Numbered from the stretch's first letter, positions 1 to 9,389 are shown. The stretch is DNA of 64,000 bases from Chryseobacterium sp. JUb7 (GCF_024806495.1 NZ_JANUFF010000006.1:62001-126000); one strand, 5' to 3'. The notes: generated by a model not told the origin, from the letters alone. Made by a program: numbers and translations.

Positions 1-38
1 CAAAATTCGGCTCCTCCTATGGTCGGAACCGAATTTTG
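1..38. repeat. Perfect 10-bp inverted repeat at window edge
   Basis: CAAAATTCGG at 1-10 is matched by CCGAATTTTG at 29-38 with an 18-nt loop. It lies in non-coding DNA beside a presumed mobile-element cargo region. It could be a hairpin of a gene that ends before the window, or part of a transfer or regulatory region. No T-run follows on the plus strand. Confidence 0.5.
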
Positions 39-564
39 GCAGAAAAGCGGTGCAACCAGTTTTAAAAATAGCACCCGCGGAGCCATTCCATTTTAAAAAC
101 CGCTTGCGGCTCGTTCATTATTTTGGTTTGTTTTCTTCTAACAACTAAATTCTGTTTATCAATTTATATTTTTTTCTAATTCTTTTATCAAAAGCCATTC
201 CCACAAATTTGCCATGATTTTTAAAAAAAATCTATTTATAAAAGGGACTATTTTTAAAGTTTATAAACAATAAAAGCACCGACGGGTACTTTTTAAATTT
301 CATTTAATGCTATGATTTTATATTTATCCAGCCTTCAAAAAATAAATTCTTAGGTATATTTTAGGCATTAATTTTATTTTAAAGTTTTCAGAAAAAAGCT
401 GTATCGGTTGAATACTAATCTTTTATAGAGATAATCAAAGAAGTCAGGTAACGATTTGGTAACGGTGCTTATTGCTTTGCTTTTCAATGTGTTTCCGCTA
501 GCTCACAACAAATATAAATAATTTTAAGTGTTATTTCACAATATCTAAATTCTAATTGCTTTAA
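39..564. other. Gene-free AT-rich left edge
   Basis: No convincing reading frame is present. The stretch is AT-rich except for a short GC-rich patch near 70-115. The only notable element is a GTAACG direct-repeat motif at 448-475, listed separately. I see no tRNA or other RNA gene. Confidence 0.5.
448..475 (+). repeat. GTAACG-type repeat, left copy
   Basis: A 28-nt stretch with the pattern GTAACGnTTTnGTAAC followed by CTT and TTGC. It matches the 27-nt stretch at 8419-8445 at about 22 positions when aligned by eye. Each copy contains an internal GTAAC...GTAAC repeat. The two copies lie on either side of the restriction-like cassette, so they could be remnants of an attachment site or protein-binding sites. 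The role is unproven. Confidence 0.35.
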
Positions 565-594
565 CAACGTCAGCTTGTTTACGAACTGACGTTG
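565..594 (-). terminator. Probable terminator of the restriction-like operon
   Basis: CAACGTCAG at 565-573 pairs with CTGACGTTG at 586-594, a 9-bp stem with a 12-nt loop. It lies 38 bases beyond the stop of the last gene of the minus-strand operon. The run after the stem on the minus strand is only moderately T-rich. Confidence 0.5.
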
Positions 595-632
595 CATAAT
601 TAATAGAAAGCACTGTTCTTATTTTTTTACTT

Positions 633-1844
633 TTATTTCAATTTAATCTTTTTCTCAGCAGGGTCGTATTCGTAGTTTACTATATTTTCATTTAAAATCA
701 ATTGAATTGTTTCTTCGATTACTTCAAAAGGAACTACAAACCATTCTCTCGGATTTAGTCTTTGTCCTTTTTCATTAAACAAGTCAATGTCTAAACAAGC
801 TTTTGCAAAAAATCTATGCAAAAGACCTTCTAGTTTGTCAGCATTTCTATTATAAACTTTGTAAGTCGCAATTTTCTGTACATCCGCAAATAAATAGGTC
901 GCTTCATTTTTTGCATTTTTTATTCTCTCATCTACTGAATTTCTGGCAAAACCAACTTTATATAAGTCTTTAATGTTTGCTATTTGAGTGTTGCTTGATT
1001 TTGATTTCAGTACATAAATCCAACCTGATTGTACATCTTCTTCCTTTACAAGTCCTGTATTGACAAATAAGTCTTGTTCGATTTTCTCATAAGTATTGGT
1101 AATCAATTTTCCGTTTTTTTGGATTTGCTTACCTAAGGAACGAAAAAGCATATTGCTGTAAGTTCCATTTTCAAAAATTGTTCTCGTACGCCCTTCTGTG
1201 CGAACTCTGTTTCCTGAACCTAATTCTTTTTCTTCTGTTTTCAAATTCGCAGATTCTAAGTACAAAAGAATGCCATCCATTAAATAAAAATCGCCTACGT
1301 GAAGATTTTTTTCAATGTTTTTAAACGGCTTTATCTTTCTTTTTCCTTCTTTGATTTCCTTATGTACTTTGAAAAACATTGCTTCATACTTCTCAAACTC
1401 TTTTTCTTTAATTGGCTTCCTTTGTGCAACAAAATCTGCATCAGCTCTCTCTTCTGGTTTTGGTGTGTGTTTGAATTTGAAAATGTCCAAATCCTTATCT
1501 GAATCTAATAAGCCAAGTTCATCATCTTCATTCAGAATATCATCAATTGTTGTTTTTTCCAATTCAACGTATCCCAATAAGTTATGCTTGTCAAATGGTT
1601 TTAGAATCTTCTTTTGAGATTCATTTTCTCTAAAGTTTTTCAATTTTGCCATCAAACCATATTCAGACATACTTGACTTATTTGGTTCTCTTTTGTTCTT
1701 ATCAAAGAATCTGTTTATTTCTTCAAAGGAATCAATAAGTCTTTCTTCATCTGTTTTCACAGAAGAAGTTTTGGCTTTAGAATCTAACAAGCCAAAATCG
1801 TCATCATCAAAAATATCGTCTATAGTTAATTTCTTTTTAGCCAT
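633..1844 (-). CDS. GIY-YIG (T5orf172-like) nuclease, last gene of a restriction-like operon
   Basis: This 403-residue protein ends in a GIY-YIG-type nuclease domain: GWIYVL (274-279) is the GIY strand, YKVGFA (295-300) the YIG strand, and R307 and E339 are candidate catalytic residues. The family cuts DNA and is common in phages and restriction systems. The first 120 residues hold a duplicated acidic motif, TIDDIxxxDDxxGLLDS, at about 7-22 and 99-115, which looks like a pair of docking peptides. The start codon overlaps the helicase stop by 8 nt, so the two are translationally coupled. I infer that it supplies the cleavage activity for the methyltransferase and helicase upstream. The middle domain (about 150-260) is unrecognised. 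Confidence 0.75.
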   Translation of the reverse strand: MAKKKLTIDDIFDDDDFGLLDSKAKTSSVKTDEERLIDSFEEINRFFDKNKREPNKSSMSEYGLMAKLKNFRENESQKKILKPFDKHNLLGYVELEKTTIDDILNEDDELGLLDSDKDLDIFKFKHTPKPEERADADFVAQRKPIKEKEFEKYEAMFFKVHKEIKEGKRKIKPFKNIEKNLHVGDFYLMDGILLYLESANLKTEEKELGSGNRVRTEGRTRTIFENGTYSNMLFRSLGKQIQKNGKLITNTYEKIEQDLFVNTGLVKEEDVQSGWIYVLKSKSSNTQIANIKDLYKVGFARNSVDERIKNAKNEATYLFADVQKIATYKVYNRNADKLEGLLHRFFAKACLDIDLFNEKGQRLNPREWFVVPFEVIEETIQLILNENIVNYEYDPAEKKIKLK

Positions 1845-3798
1845 TTGCCAATGCTTTTTTACGTTTTAGTTCTCTCAAAAAAACTAGTGCTTCTGCCATT
1901 CTTTTCTCCTTATGGTCAAACGCTTGAATGTTTGGTTGTTCTCCATTATTATTCTTAACCCATTCTTTTATTTTTGGCCATAACAAAATCGCTTCTTCTT
2001 CGGTCATTTCAAATTTAGTAGACTGAATATGCTCGTCAATCAATTTTAAAACTTGGGTAGTTACCGATTTTGATAAAATTTCAAAAGCTTTTTGAAAAGG
2101 ATTTACTTGGTCTATCAAGTCTATATGAATATCATCAATGTTTACAAAACTACCTGCCATTCTTATAAACTTCTTATCGCCTTGTTCTTCAATAGTACTA
2201 TTTTTTATAACAGAATCAACAACTACGTGTTGTCTAACTGCTTCAATATCATCATCACTTAAGTCAGGATAAATTTCTCGAATGATTTTAGGGATTAGAA
2301 CTGTATTAATAACCTCCGGTTCAACATTCCCCGGCATTGCTTTAAGCATCTGAGGATTCTGTAATAACTTTGCTTTTAAGTCATTCAGATCTGTTTCAAT
2401 GATGTCTTTGGCTCTTTGTGAAGTGGGTAATTTAAAACCCCTAATTTTGATAGTTTTCTCATCATCTTCGTCTTCATCATCCTCATCTTTTTTTAGTTTG
2501 AACTTGAAGTTTGGGGCTAAAACTTGTTCCATAAGCAGAGATGCGGTAATGGCTTTTAACATATTGTTTACAGACAATTTCACATCATCATCTTGAGCAT
2601 CAGGCTGAGCAATGAGGTTGGTAAATTGTGCGTGAGATTTGTTATTACTGTCTCTCGTAGCTCTACCTATAATCTGAATAATTTCTGTCAGTGAACCTCT
2701 ATAACCTATTGTTAGAGCGTGTTGGCAATAAGGCCAATCAAAGCCTTCTTTTGCCATTCCTAAAGCAATAATAATATCAATGTCATCTACCGATTTCACT
2801 TCACGTAAATATCCACTTATTTTATCCCTCGATTTTGGATTGTCTTGAACTAAGTCTGCAACTTTTAAAATCTTGCCTGTTTTGTGACTTTTTATGTATA
2901 TCACTCCCGTGATTTCGTCTTGATATTCTATTGTTCCCAAAACATCAATAATATGGTCAACTTCATCGTGTTTAAGCTTTGAAGATTCGGCAGAGTTTAC
3001 ACTCGGAATATGAATAATGGTTTTTTGATTCTCATCTAATATTTCTGCTAAGGCAGAAATTCCTGTTTCAGGATTTTTTTTGAAATATCTACCTGTATAA
3101 AAATGATAGCCAATCCCTAATGACTTTAAAAACTCATAACCGTTTAATTGTTGGTAATAAGTATAAGTTACTTTCGTAAATTTCGCTTCATCTTCTGGCA
3201 TTAAAACTGGTACACTATCACCTCTAAAGTATGAACCTGTCATAGCAACAATATGAGCACTGGAATTTGCCATAATGCTTTTTAACACTTGCCCTAAGAT
3301 ATTGTCACCTTCTGCTGATACGTGATGAAATTCATCAATAGCAACCAAAGTATCATCCAACTTTTTCACGTCCAAACCATCAAATGCAAAACGCAAAGTG
3401 GCGTGTGTACACACTAAAATTTGTTCGTCAGATTCTAAAAAGTTTAAGAATGCCGTTACTTTGTTTTTCTCTTCGCCTGGCGTACATAGGTTGTATCTTG
3501 GATTGGGATTCCAATCGGCAAAAAAACCGTATTTTTTTAGTTCTGTTGTGCCAAAAGATGCTCCAATGGATTTTTCAGGAACAGCAACAATTACTTTTTT
3601 AATGCCTTGATGTTGCAATTTATCCAAGGCAATAAACATTAAAGCCCTCGATTTACCAGATGCTGGCGGTGCTTTAAGTAATAAGTATTGAGCAGTTCTC
3701 CCTTCGTATGCTTTTTCCTGCATTTCCCGCATACCTAAACGATTGGTACTTTTGCTTTTTCCTGTTTGGTCGTATGTTACGTGTACTATATTTGGCAT
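1837..3798 (-). CDS. DEAD/DEAH-box (SF2) helicase of a restriction-like system
   Basis: A 653-residue superfamily 2 ATPase. Walker A is APPASGKS (43-50), motif II is DEFH (155-158), and the motif VI region contains IGRATR in the second RecA-like domain. A TGSY segment resembles motif III. It probably translocates on or remodels DNA using ATP. An acidic linker rich in D and E separates the helicase core from a C-terminal region of unknown function. It lies between the decayed rhuM gene and the GIY-YIG nuclease gene, overlapping the latter by 8 nt. Functionally it resembles the translocase subunit of type I or III restriction enzymes. The class is inferred from motifs and context. Confidence 0.8.
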   Translation of the reverse strand: MPNIVHVTYDQTGKSKSTNRLGMREMQEKAYEGRTAQYLLLKAPPASGKSRALMFIALDKLQHQGIKKVIVAVPEKSIGASFGTTELKKYGFFADWNPNPRYNLCTPGEEKNKVTAFLNFLESDEQILVCTHATLRFAFDGLDVKKLDDTLVAIDEFHHVSAEGDNILGQVLKSIMANSSAHIVAMTGSYFRGDSVPVLMPEDEAKFTKVTYTYYQQLNGYEFLKSLGIGYHFYTGRYFKKNPETGISALAEILDENQKTIIHIPSVNSAESSKLKHDEVDHIIDVLGTIEYQDEITGVIYIKSHKTGKILKVADLVQDNPKSRDKISGYLREVKSVDDIDIIIALGMAKEGFDWPYCQHALTIGYRGSLTEIIQIIGRATRDSNNKSHAQFTNLIAQPDAQDDDVKLSVNNMLKAITASLLMEQVLAPNFKFKLKKDEDDEDEDDEKTIKIRGFKLPTSQRAKDIIETDLNDLKAKLLQNPQMLKAMPGNVEPEVINTVLIPKIIREIYPDLSDDDIEAVRQHVVVDSVIKNSTIEEQGDKKFIRMAGSFVNIDDIHIDLIDQVNPFQKAFEILSKSVTTQVLKLIDEHIQSTKFEMTEEEAILLWPKIKEWVKNNNGEQPNIQAFDHKEKRMAEALVFLRELKRKKALANG

Positions 3799-3801
3799 TG
3801 G

Positions 3802-4813
3802 TTATTTCTTTTTCTTGTCTACTAATTTTCTCATTTCCTTATCAAAATCGGAAATATAATTTTGGTCTTGAATCACACGGAATTTATCATACTCACTTTC
3901 GGCTTTTAGCTTTGCTTCCAACATTGATATTTTGCCGTTGTCTTTCAAAATAGGATAATCTGCCAATTCCAAAAATTGGACTAAAAAGTTATCCCAATCC
4001 TTCATATTCATTACCTATCTGTTCCTTGCTCGGTTTTCTGCTAAGTCTAAGTAAGAAGTAACTATTCTTTCTAACGCTTTTAAATGTTCTACGTTCAAAT
4101 AATTACATCACTTTTTAAAATCTTTCCGTCTGGGGCTTGTTTCCAAGTTTTTAAGCCCATATAAATCTTGGTAGCATCTGCTTCTGTATAATAATCTCGG
4201 CAGCCGTTTTCCCAGTTATTGCCCAATGTAGTTTGTTTTGAACCGAAGCAAAAAAGTGTTGGGTTATTTCCGATTTGTTGTCATAGTCAGCAGAAAGAGC
4301 GTAGATGTCTGTAATTTTTTGATATAAACGCCTTTCACTTAATCGAATCTCACGGATTCGCTCCAACATTTCTTCGAAATAATCTTCTCCAAAATGTTTG
4401 ATTTGTTTCAATCGCTCATCATCCATAGCAAAACCTTTGATGATGTATTCGTGCAAAATTTCAGTCGCCCATTTTCTAAATTCAATGGCTCTTTGGGAGT
4501 TTACCCTGTAACCAACCGCTGTTATGGCTCTTAAATTATAGTATTTGGTTTTATAGGTTTTGCCGTCTTCGGCAGTGTGTCGGAAATCCCGACATACTGA
4601 AGCTTCATCCAATTCGGCATCTCCAAATATTTTTTTGAGGTGTTCGGTTATGGTTGAACGTCCTTTCTCAAAGAGTTCAGCTATTGTTTTTTGAGTTGAC
4701 CAAAGCGTTTTGTTTTGATAAAAAACATCTATATTTACTTTACCATTTTCAGTTTTAAAAATAACAAAGTTGTTTATAGGCTGTAAATCGTTATTTTGAT
4801 TTTCTTTGCTCAT
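3802..4813 (-). pseudogene. rhuM: RhuM-family (virulence RhuM) protein, decayed
   Basis: Residues from the ATG at 4813 match the RhuM family for about 210 codons, ending in HWAITGKTAAEII. One base is then missing in a T-run near 4190, and translation runs into an unrelated tail. The expected continuation (YTEADATKIYMGLKTW) reads in the next frame, shifts again near 4105, and then meets an in-frame TAG close to 4015. The C-terminal part (MKDWDNFLVQFLELADYPIL and onward) is open again at 3802-4011. At least two frameshifts and one stop therefore break the gene. RhuM genes often travel with restriction systems; their function is unclear. The start lies one base past the methyltransferase stop. 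Confidence 0.85.
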
Positions 4814-4814
4814 T

Positions 4815-7517
4815 TCACTGTCTTTTTTTCGTTTTCTTCTGCTTCGCAAAAAGCGTGTCTTTCTGCAACATTTCTTCGTACTGTCTAAACAAGTATTCCA
4901 AACGCTCGGTGTCGTTTTTGAAAGGTTGCAAACGGTAACATTGTTCTATAGCAGTATCTAATTCTTGATGTGCTTGTAGCAAACCTTTGGGCATTGTGGT
5001 TGGATTATACAGTTGTGACATTGTTTTGCTGGGATGTTTGGCTCGCTCATCTAATATGGCAAATACATAAAGGTTTAAATTTTCCTTTTGCTTGTTTGTA
5101 ATGTCTGGAAACGGAAAGGTGTTGAAGCATATTGAAGAGGAGAATATATAGTCTGTTTTGAATCTTCCTCCAACTGCTTTTACCCAAACTAGCATCATTG
5201 TTGATGAAATTATACCAAACATATAAGGATCAAAATCATACACAGCTTGAGCTGTATTTGAAACTATATGATTTTCATCAAGAATTCCACACGGAATATA
5301 ATTTCTTCTTACTGAAGTAATTGTTGGGACAATGATTACTTCTTTTTTAAAATAACGTACTTCACCAAATTTATGTGGAGATGAAGCTAACTTGTTGGTC
5401 GCTGACTTTGTACTATTTAATCGCATTATGGTAACAGCATCAAATCTTCTTTTAATTTCATCACAAGAAAAAATATTTTCTAAGTCATTATCATTTACCC
5501 ATAAACAGTATTTACTATCCCCATCAATAAACTCTTTTGTTCCAACAAATGGTTTGATAATTTCCTTTGAGCTTGAACACTTTTCAATCAAATCATCTTT
5601 CTCTTTTTGAGACAACAAGAGATTCCCGCCATCTGTTGGCTGACTACCTTTCATCATGATTGGAAGTGATGAAATTGGTTTACTTCTTTTTGTTACAATA
5701 ATATTTTTGGTGTCAGTCAAATAAGGATTTATATTTTTTACACTTTGCTTTAGATTTTGATTGTAAAGGAATTTCTCTGTACCGTCAATATTTCTTACTC
5801 CAATTATTACTACTGCGACTCCTGCATTTCCTTTGGCGTTGTTGGTCCATTTAAAAGATTGGTGTGCAAAGTCAATTTCTTGTCCTTTACTTAAAACTAA
5901 TGGCCACAATAAGGCTACTTGTTCCCCTTGCGTTATGGAATTGGTCGTTACAAAAGCATATTTAGCTTTTGTATTCTGGATGTAATTGGTTCCCTTATAA
6001 AACCAACACGCTATGTAATCAAGTTTTTTATAGTTATTTACTCGTGAAAAGACAATTTTCATATCCTCCTTTTGAGTTTCGTCTTGTCGGCTATAACCCA
6101 AATAAGGTGGATTCCCAATCACATACACTTCGTCTGTTGAAGAAATTGGGCATACTTCATTCCAATCTCTTCTCGTAGCATTACCTTGTTTTATTTGCCC
6201 TGCTTCTTTTAATGGTAATATAGGTTTCGATTTTCCGTAATCAAACAATCGTTCTTCAAACACTTTGTTCATTTGGTGTTCTGCCAACCAAAGTGAGAGT
6301 ATTGCCATTTCGTGGGCAAAGTCATCTATTTCAATGCCATAAAATTGTGAAAGCTGTATTTCAGTCCACTTTATAGTAGGACTTTGTCCTTCTAAATCTG
6401 TAATTTTCTCTAAAATATTGATTTCTAAAAGGCGTATTTCTTTGTAGGTAATAATCAAGAAATTTCCACTACCACAAGCAGGGTCAAAGAATTTGATTTT
6501 GGAAATTCTTTTGATGAGTGTTCTTAAATGGTTTACTGTGGTCGCATTTTCATACGCTTCGTAGAGTTCATCAAGAAAGAGAGGTTTAATTAGTTTTAAG
6601 ATATTTTCTACAGAAGTGTAATGCATTCCTAAATCGCTTCGATATTCAGGAATTACTACTGCTTGTATCATTGACCCAAAAATATCAGGGTTAATATCTT
6701 TCCATTGTAATTCACCTAACTCAAGAAGCGTTTTTCTTGCTTTTGTGGTAAACAGGGGTGAGTTTATTTTTTGATTAAACAATCCTCCATTTACATAAGG
6801 GAATTTGGCTAAAAAATCTGGATAATCTTTTCCGCTTTCGCTATCTAAACGGGCAAACAAATCATCTAAAAACGTATGAGTGTCTCTTCCGTTTTCGGCA
6901 GTATGCTGAGCTAGTGTATTGGTAAAAATGCTGTCTTGATCAAATATCTCGGTATCTTCTGCAAAAAAACAAAACAACAAACGGGACAAGAAGATATTGA
7001 GGTTGTGAATACTTTCTTTTGAATTGTAGATACTCGGATTTTCATCAATCAACAAATCATACAAAGAAGCCATTTTGTAAGATGCGTTTCTGTCTGCTTC
7101 ATTATTGTTGGAAGCGTTATAAACTTCGCTACCTGCTAATGGCAAAAAGAAATCAAAGTAATTGGGTAGCTCTTTTAATTGAATATCTAAGTTTTTACCT
7201 AATTTCAAGTCTTTAGCAACTATTTGTTTATTGTCGGTAAGAATTGCAAATCTAGGTTGATGTTTTAGGATTCTTTCTTCTTTTGCAACCTCTTCAATAC
7301 TACTCAGCAGTTTGTTAGATGCTTCAATTTTAAAGAATATTTTCTTTTTGTATAGTATTTCTCCATCAACTTTGGATAAATTGTAGTCTCCTTTTTTTAG
7401 TCGTGTTACAGATGTTTTAGAAATGCCGTATGCAACCAGCAACTCAAAGACAAATTCTTCTTTTGAGAAGTTGTCAATCAGATTCTCAACGTTATGCTTT
7501 ATTTCAGTTGATTTCAT
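4815..7517 (-). CDS. MmeI/YeeA-like N6-adenine DNA methyltransferase
   Basis: A 900-residue class I SAM-dependent DNA methyltransferase. Motif I is FDPACGSGN (344-352) and the catalytic motif IV is NPPY (469-472), typical of N6-adenine methylation. The segment FCFFAEDTEIF (182-192), the helical spacer and GMHYTSVENI (297-306) match the MmeI/YeeA family, whose C-terminal half carries a target-recognition domain. MmeI-type enzymes usually begin with a PD-(D/E)xK nuclease. Here residues 45-70 show no clear D...ExK signature, so cleavage may be done by the GIY-YIG protein encoded downstream. The start overlaps the HTH gene stop in TAATG. It presumably protects host DNA and sets target specificity. 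Confidence 0.85.
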   Translation of the reverse strand: MKSTEIKHNVENLIDNFSKEEFVFELLVAYGISKTSVTRLKKGDYNLSKVDGEILYKKKIFFKIEASNKLLSSIEEVAKEERILKHQPRFAILTDNKQIVAKDLKLGKNLDIQLKELPNYFDFFLPLAGSEVYNASNNNEADRNASYKMASLYDLLIDENPSIYNSKESIHNLNIFLSRLLFCFFAEDTEIFDQDSIFTNTLAQHTAENGRDTHTFLDDLFARLDSESGKDYPDFLAKFPYVNGGLFNQKINSPLFTTKARKTLLELGELQWKDINPDIFGSMIQAVVIPEYRSDLGMHYTSVENILKLIKPLFLDELYEAYENATTVNHLRTLIKRISKIKFFDPACGSGNFLIITYKEIRLLEINILEKITDLEGQSPTIKWTEIQLSQFYGIEIDDFAHEMAILSLWLAEHQMNKVFEERLFDYGKSKPILPLKEAGQIKQGNATRRDWNEVCPISSTDEVYVIGNPPYLGYSRQDETQKEDMKIVFSRVNNYKKLDYIACWFYKGTNYIQNTKAKYAFVTTNSITQGEQVALLWPLVLSKGQEIDFAHQSFKWTNNAKGNAGVAVVIIGVRNIDGTEKFLYNQNLKQSVKNINPYLTDTKNIIVTKRSKPISSLPIMMKGSQPTDGGNLLLSQKEKDDLIEKCSSSKEIIKPFVGTKEFIDGDSKYCLWVNDNDLENIFSCDEIKRRFDAVTIMRLNSTKSATNKLASSPHKFGEVRYFKKEVIIVPTITSVRRNYIPCGILDENHIVSNTAQAVYDFDPYMFGIISSTMMLVWVKAVGGRFKTDYIFSSSICFNTFPFPDITNKQKENLNLYVFAILDERAKHPSKTMSQLYNPTTMPKGLLQAHQELDTAIEQCYRLQPFKNDTERLEYLFRQYEEMLQKDTLFAKQKKTKKRQ

Positions 7518-7723
7518 TAGTTATTTTGTTCAGGTTTGTTAGAAACTAGCAATTCTTTCACGTCTATGTCTAAAACATCCGCTATCTCCATTAAGGTTTC
7601 CAATCTCGGTTGTTGCCTGTTCTGAGCATAAGCGTTTACCATATTGTAGCTTTTTCCGAGTTTTTCAGCCAACCAAGTTTGCTTAATTCCCTTTTGTTCC
7701 AACACTTCCTTAATTCTGTTCAT
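7517..7723 (-). CDS. Xre-family HTH controller of the restriction-like operon
   Basis: A 68-residue single-domain helix-turn-helix protein. QTWLAEKLGKSYNMVNAYAQ (about 15-34) fits the Xre/Cro HTH, followed by the usual PRLETLMEIADVLDID helices. Small proteins of this type act as controller (C) proteins of restriction-modification systems, delaying nuclease expression until methylation is established. It is the first gene of the operon and its stop overlaps the methyltransferase start by one base. The 218-bp region upstream presumably holds its promoter and operator, but no clear palindrome stood out. The C-protein role is inferred from position and size. Confidence 0.8.
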   Translation of the reverse strand: MNRIKEVLEQKGIKQTWLAEKLGKSYNMVNAYAQNRQQPRLETLMEIADVLDIDVKELLVSNKPEQNN

Positions 7724-7941
7724 TGTAATTCGGTTTTGTACCTTTTAAAAGGTCTCATTGAATTGCTTTGCTTATTTCAAACGTTAATTTGTCTGTCGCT
7801 AAATTAGTAAAATTATTTAATGGTATCTCGAAAAACTGTGTATATAATGTGGTTATTTTGTTTAGCTATAGGAGGAAAGGGCTAAACCTATCATTGGCTT
7901 TTATGATGACGCAAAATGAACAAGAAAACAGAACAAGTCGA

Positions 7942-8253
7942 TTATCTTTTTTGACGAGGATATTGCTTCTTTTTCTTCATACGGTTAGCAAACTGTTCTT
8001 CCTCGTAGTCCACGCCCTGTGTGTCTGACAATAAGTTGAACAATCCCAAATCGATACTTTGCGAATGTTCCTGTGGGATAAACTCAAAAAGGTCTTTTGT
8101 TGGCAAATCATCTATTGTATACGTTTTGGAAACAGGGCTATTCTGTATTTTCAGTTCAGGTTTGTTTCCGTTGTTCCACCAATCGTTAAATACATTTGCC
8201 GATAGGTTTCTATCCAAAGCTGAACCGTTCCAAACGCTACGGCTTCGGGGCAT
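7942..8253 (-). pseudogene. Possible C-terminal remnant of a conjugative relaxase
   Basis: A 103-codon open frame. Its basic end (VDYEEEQFANRMKKKKQYPR) resembles, from memory, the tails of relaxase/mobilisation proteins of Bacteroidota conjugative transposons. No relaxase catalytic motif is present. The frame is closed by a stop just upstream of the listed ATG, so any N-terminal catalytic part is gone. It could instead be a small intact gene of unknown function. It lies between the restriction-like cassette and the GTAACG-type repeat at 8419. If the reading is right, it marks an old mobile-element boundary here. Confidence 0.4.
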
Positions 8254-8418
8254 TCTTTTTAAGGTAGAAAAGCACCTTAAATGTTGATTTTTTTGTCGTT
8301 TCCATACTCACAATTCTTAATGATAAAATTAAACTTATGTGAGCCACGGAACAACATGAAAAATTGCGCAAAAATCTGAAATACAACATTTTGAATCGAT
8401 TGTTTGCGATGTTTAAAA

Positions 8419-8445
8419 GTAACGTTTTAGTAACCTTACTTTTGC
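8419..8445 (+). repeat. GTAACG-type repeat, right copy
   Basis: Matches 448-475 in the pattern GTAACGnTTTnGTAAC..T.CTT.TTGC with one gap. It lies in a 310-bp intergenic region that otherwise holds only the terminator at 8492-8526. Possible attachment-site or protein-binding repeat. Confidence 0.35.
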
Positions 8446-8491
8446 CAATCGTTGCTTTTTCCTGCTTTTTACCACATTACCAAAAAATCAT

Positions 8492-8526
8492 AAAACGGCT
8501 GTAAAGCCTTTATTTACAACCGTTTT
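8492..8526 (-). terminator. Terminator downstream of the SUFU gene
   Basis: AAAACGGCTGTAAA and TTTACAACCGTTTTT form a long stem with one bulged base around a GCCTTTA loop. It lies about 40 bases past the stop of the disrupted SUFU immunity gene. Confidence 0.55.
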
Positions 8527-9110
8527 TCCTGTTTTCAATCTTTGATGTATATTTACTGAAAATTTATTTTAAAATCGATTTTCTGTTAATGTCAAAAATA
8601 TCAATTTCATTTTCTTCTAACAATGTCTCTAAAGCATCGGAACCTTTTTGCTTAAATAATTCAAACTCAAGTTCTGATATCGGGATAGCAAGAAGGAAAT
8701 GGACTTCTTCATTTTGTACCATAAAATCTTCAAGTTTATCCTCCCACAAATACGGTGTAGTAAAATAAACATGTTTCATTTCAGAAGTAGGGTAATACAT
8801 TTCAACAAGTTTTTCAAAAACCACCCCTTCAGAAACCTTCCATTGATCTTTAATGCAAAAAAAAGCACTTGTGCTCAAAATATTCCCAACTTTATCTTGC
8901 GCCGAATATCCTGAAATCATTAATTCGTACTTTTTATCCCCTAAAGAATAGTCAGACAATCCTATTGTAGCATAAAAAAAAACATTTTTATCTAAAGGAT
9001 CGGGACATTCCATAATGAAAATGGCATTCTCACCAGTATCATCTATGCTGCTCCCCTAAAACTAGACATAAATTTAAGGTATGAAATAAATAGATTAAAT
9101 TAGCAATATT

Positions 9111-9389
9111 ATGTCACGTACACGGAGAACATTTAGTAAAGATTTTAAGAGCAGAGTTGTATTGGAGTCACTCAGAGAGAAGGATACGATAGAGGTTTTA
9201 GCGAAGAAATATGAGTTGTTGCCGACTCAGATTTCGGCATGGAAAGCAGAAGCCATCCGGAATATGAGCAAAGTTTTTTCAAAGGATACAGGAGATTCCA
9301 AAGATAGCAATATACCGACGGAAAAGCTCTTTGCTCGTATTGGAGAATTAAGCCTAGAAAACGAATTTCTAAAAAAAAAGCTTTACTAA
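9111..9389 (+). CDS. IS3-family transposase OrfA
   Basis: A 92-residue HTH protein: RRTFSKDFKSRVVLESLRE, then VLAKKYELLPTQISAWKAEA as the helix-turn-helix. It ends in a short leucine-zipper-like segment, LSLENEFLKKKLY. OrfA binds the element ends and, alone, tends to repress transposition. The gene ends just past an A9-G run at 9371-9380, where a -1 ribosomal shift would fuse it to OrfB. Length and motifs are typical of intact IS3 elements. Confidence 0.9.
   Translation: MSRTRRTFSKDFKSRVVLESLREKDTIEVLAKKYELLPTQISAWKAEAIRNMSKVFSKDTGDSKDSNIPTEKLFARIGELSLENEFLKKKLY
9371..9380 (+). other. Probable -1 programmed frameshift site (A9-G)
   Basis: Nine A residues followed by G lie six codons or so before the OrfA stop. 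The -1 frame is open from here straight into OrfB (KALLIPLSERL then MVSKKD), as expected for the fused OrfAB transposase of IS3 elements. Confidence 0.75.

Noticed and set aside
1315..1617. Plus-strand 100-codon frame opposite the GIY-YIG gene
   Set aside because: It mirrors the acidic and lysine-rich coding on the other strand; no independent support.
1837..7517. DISARM or BREX defence system
   Set aside because: A helicase and methyltransferase are present, but the DrmB/DrmC or BrxC/PglZ-type partners are absent; a restriction-like cassette fits better.
8419..8450. Possible CTnDOT-type attachment core (GTAnnTTTGC)
   Set aside because: The sequence TTACTTTTGC differs from the core at key positions and no integrase gene is visible.
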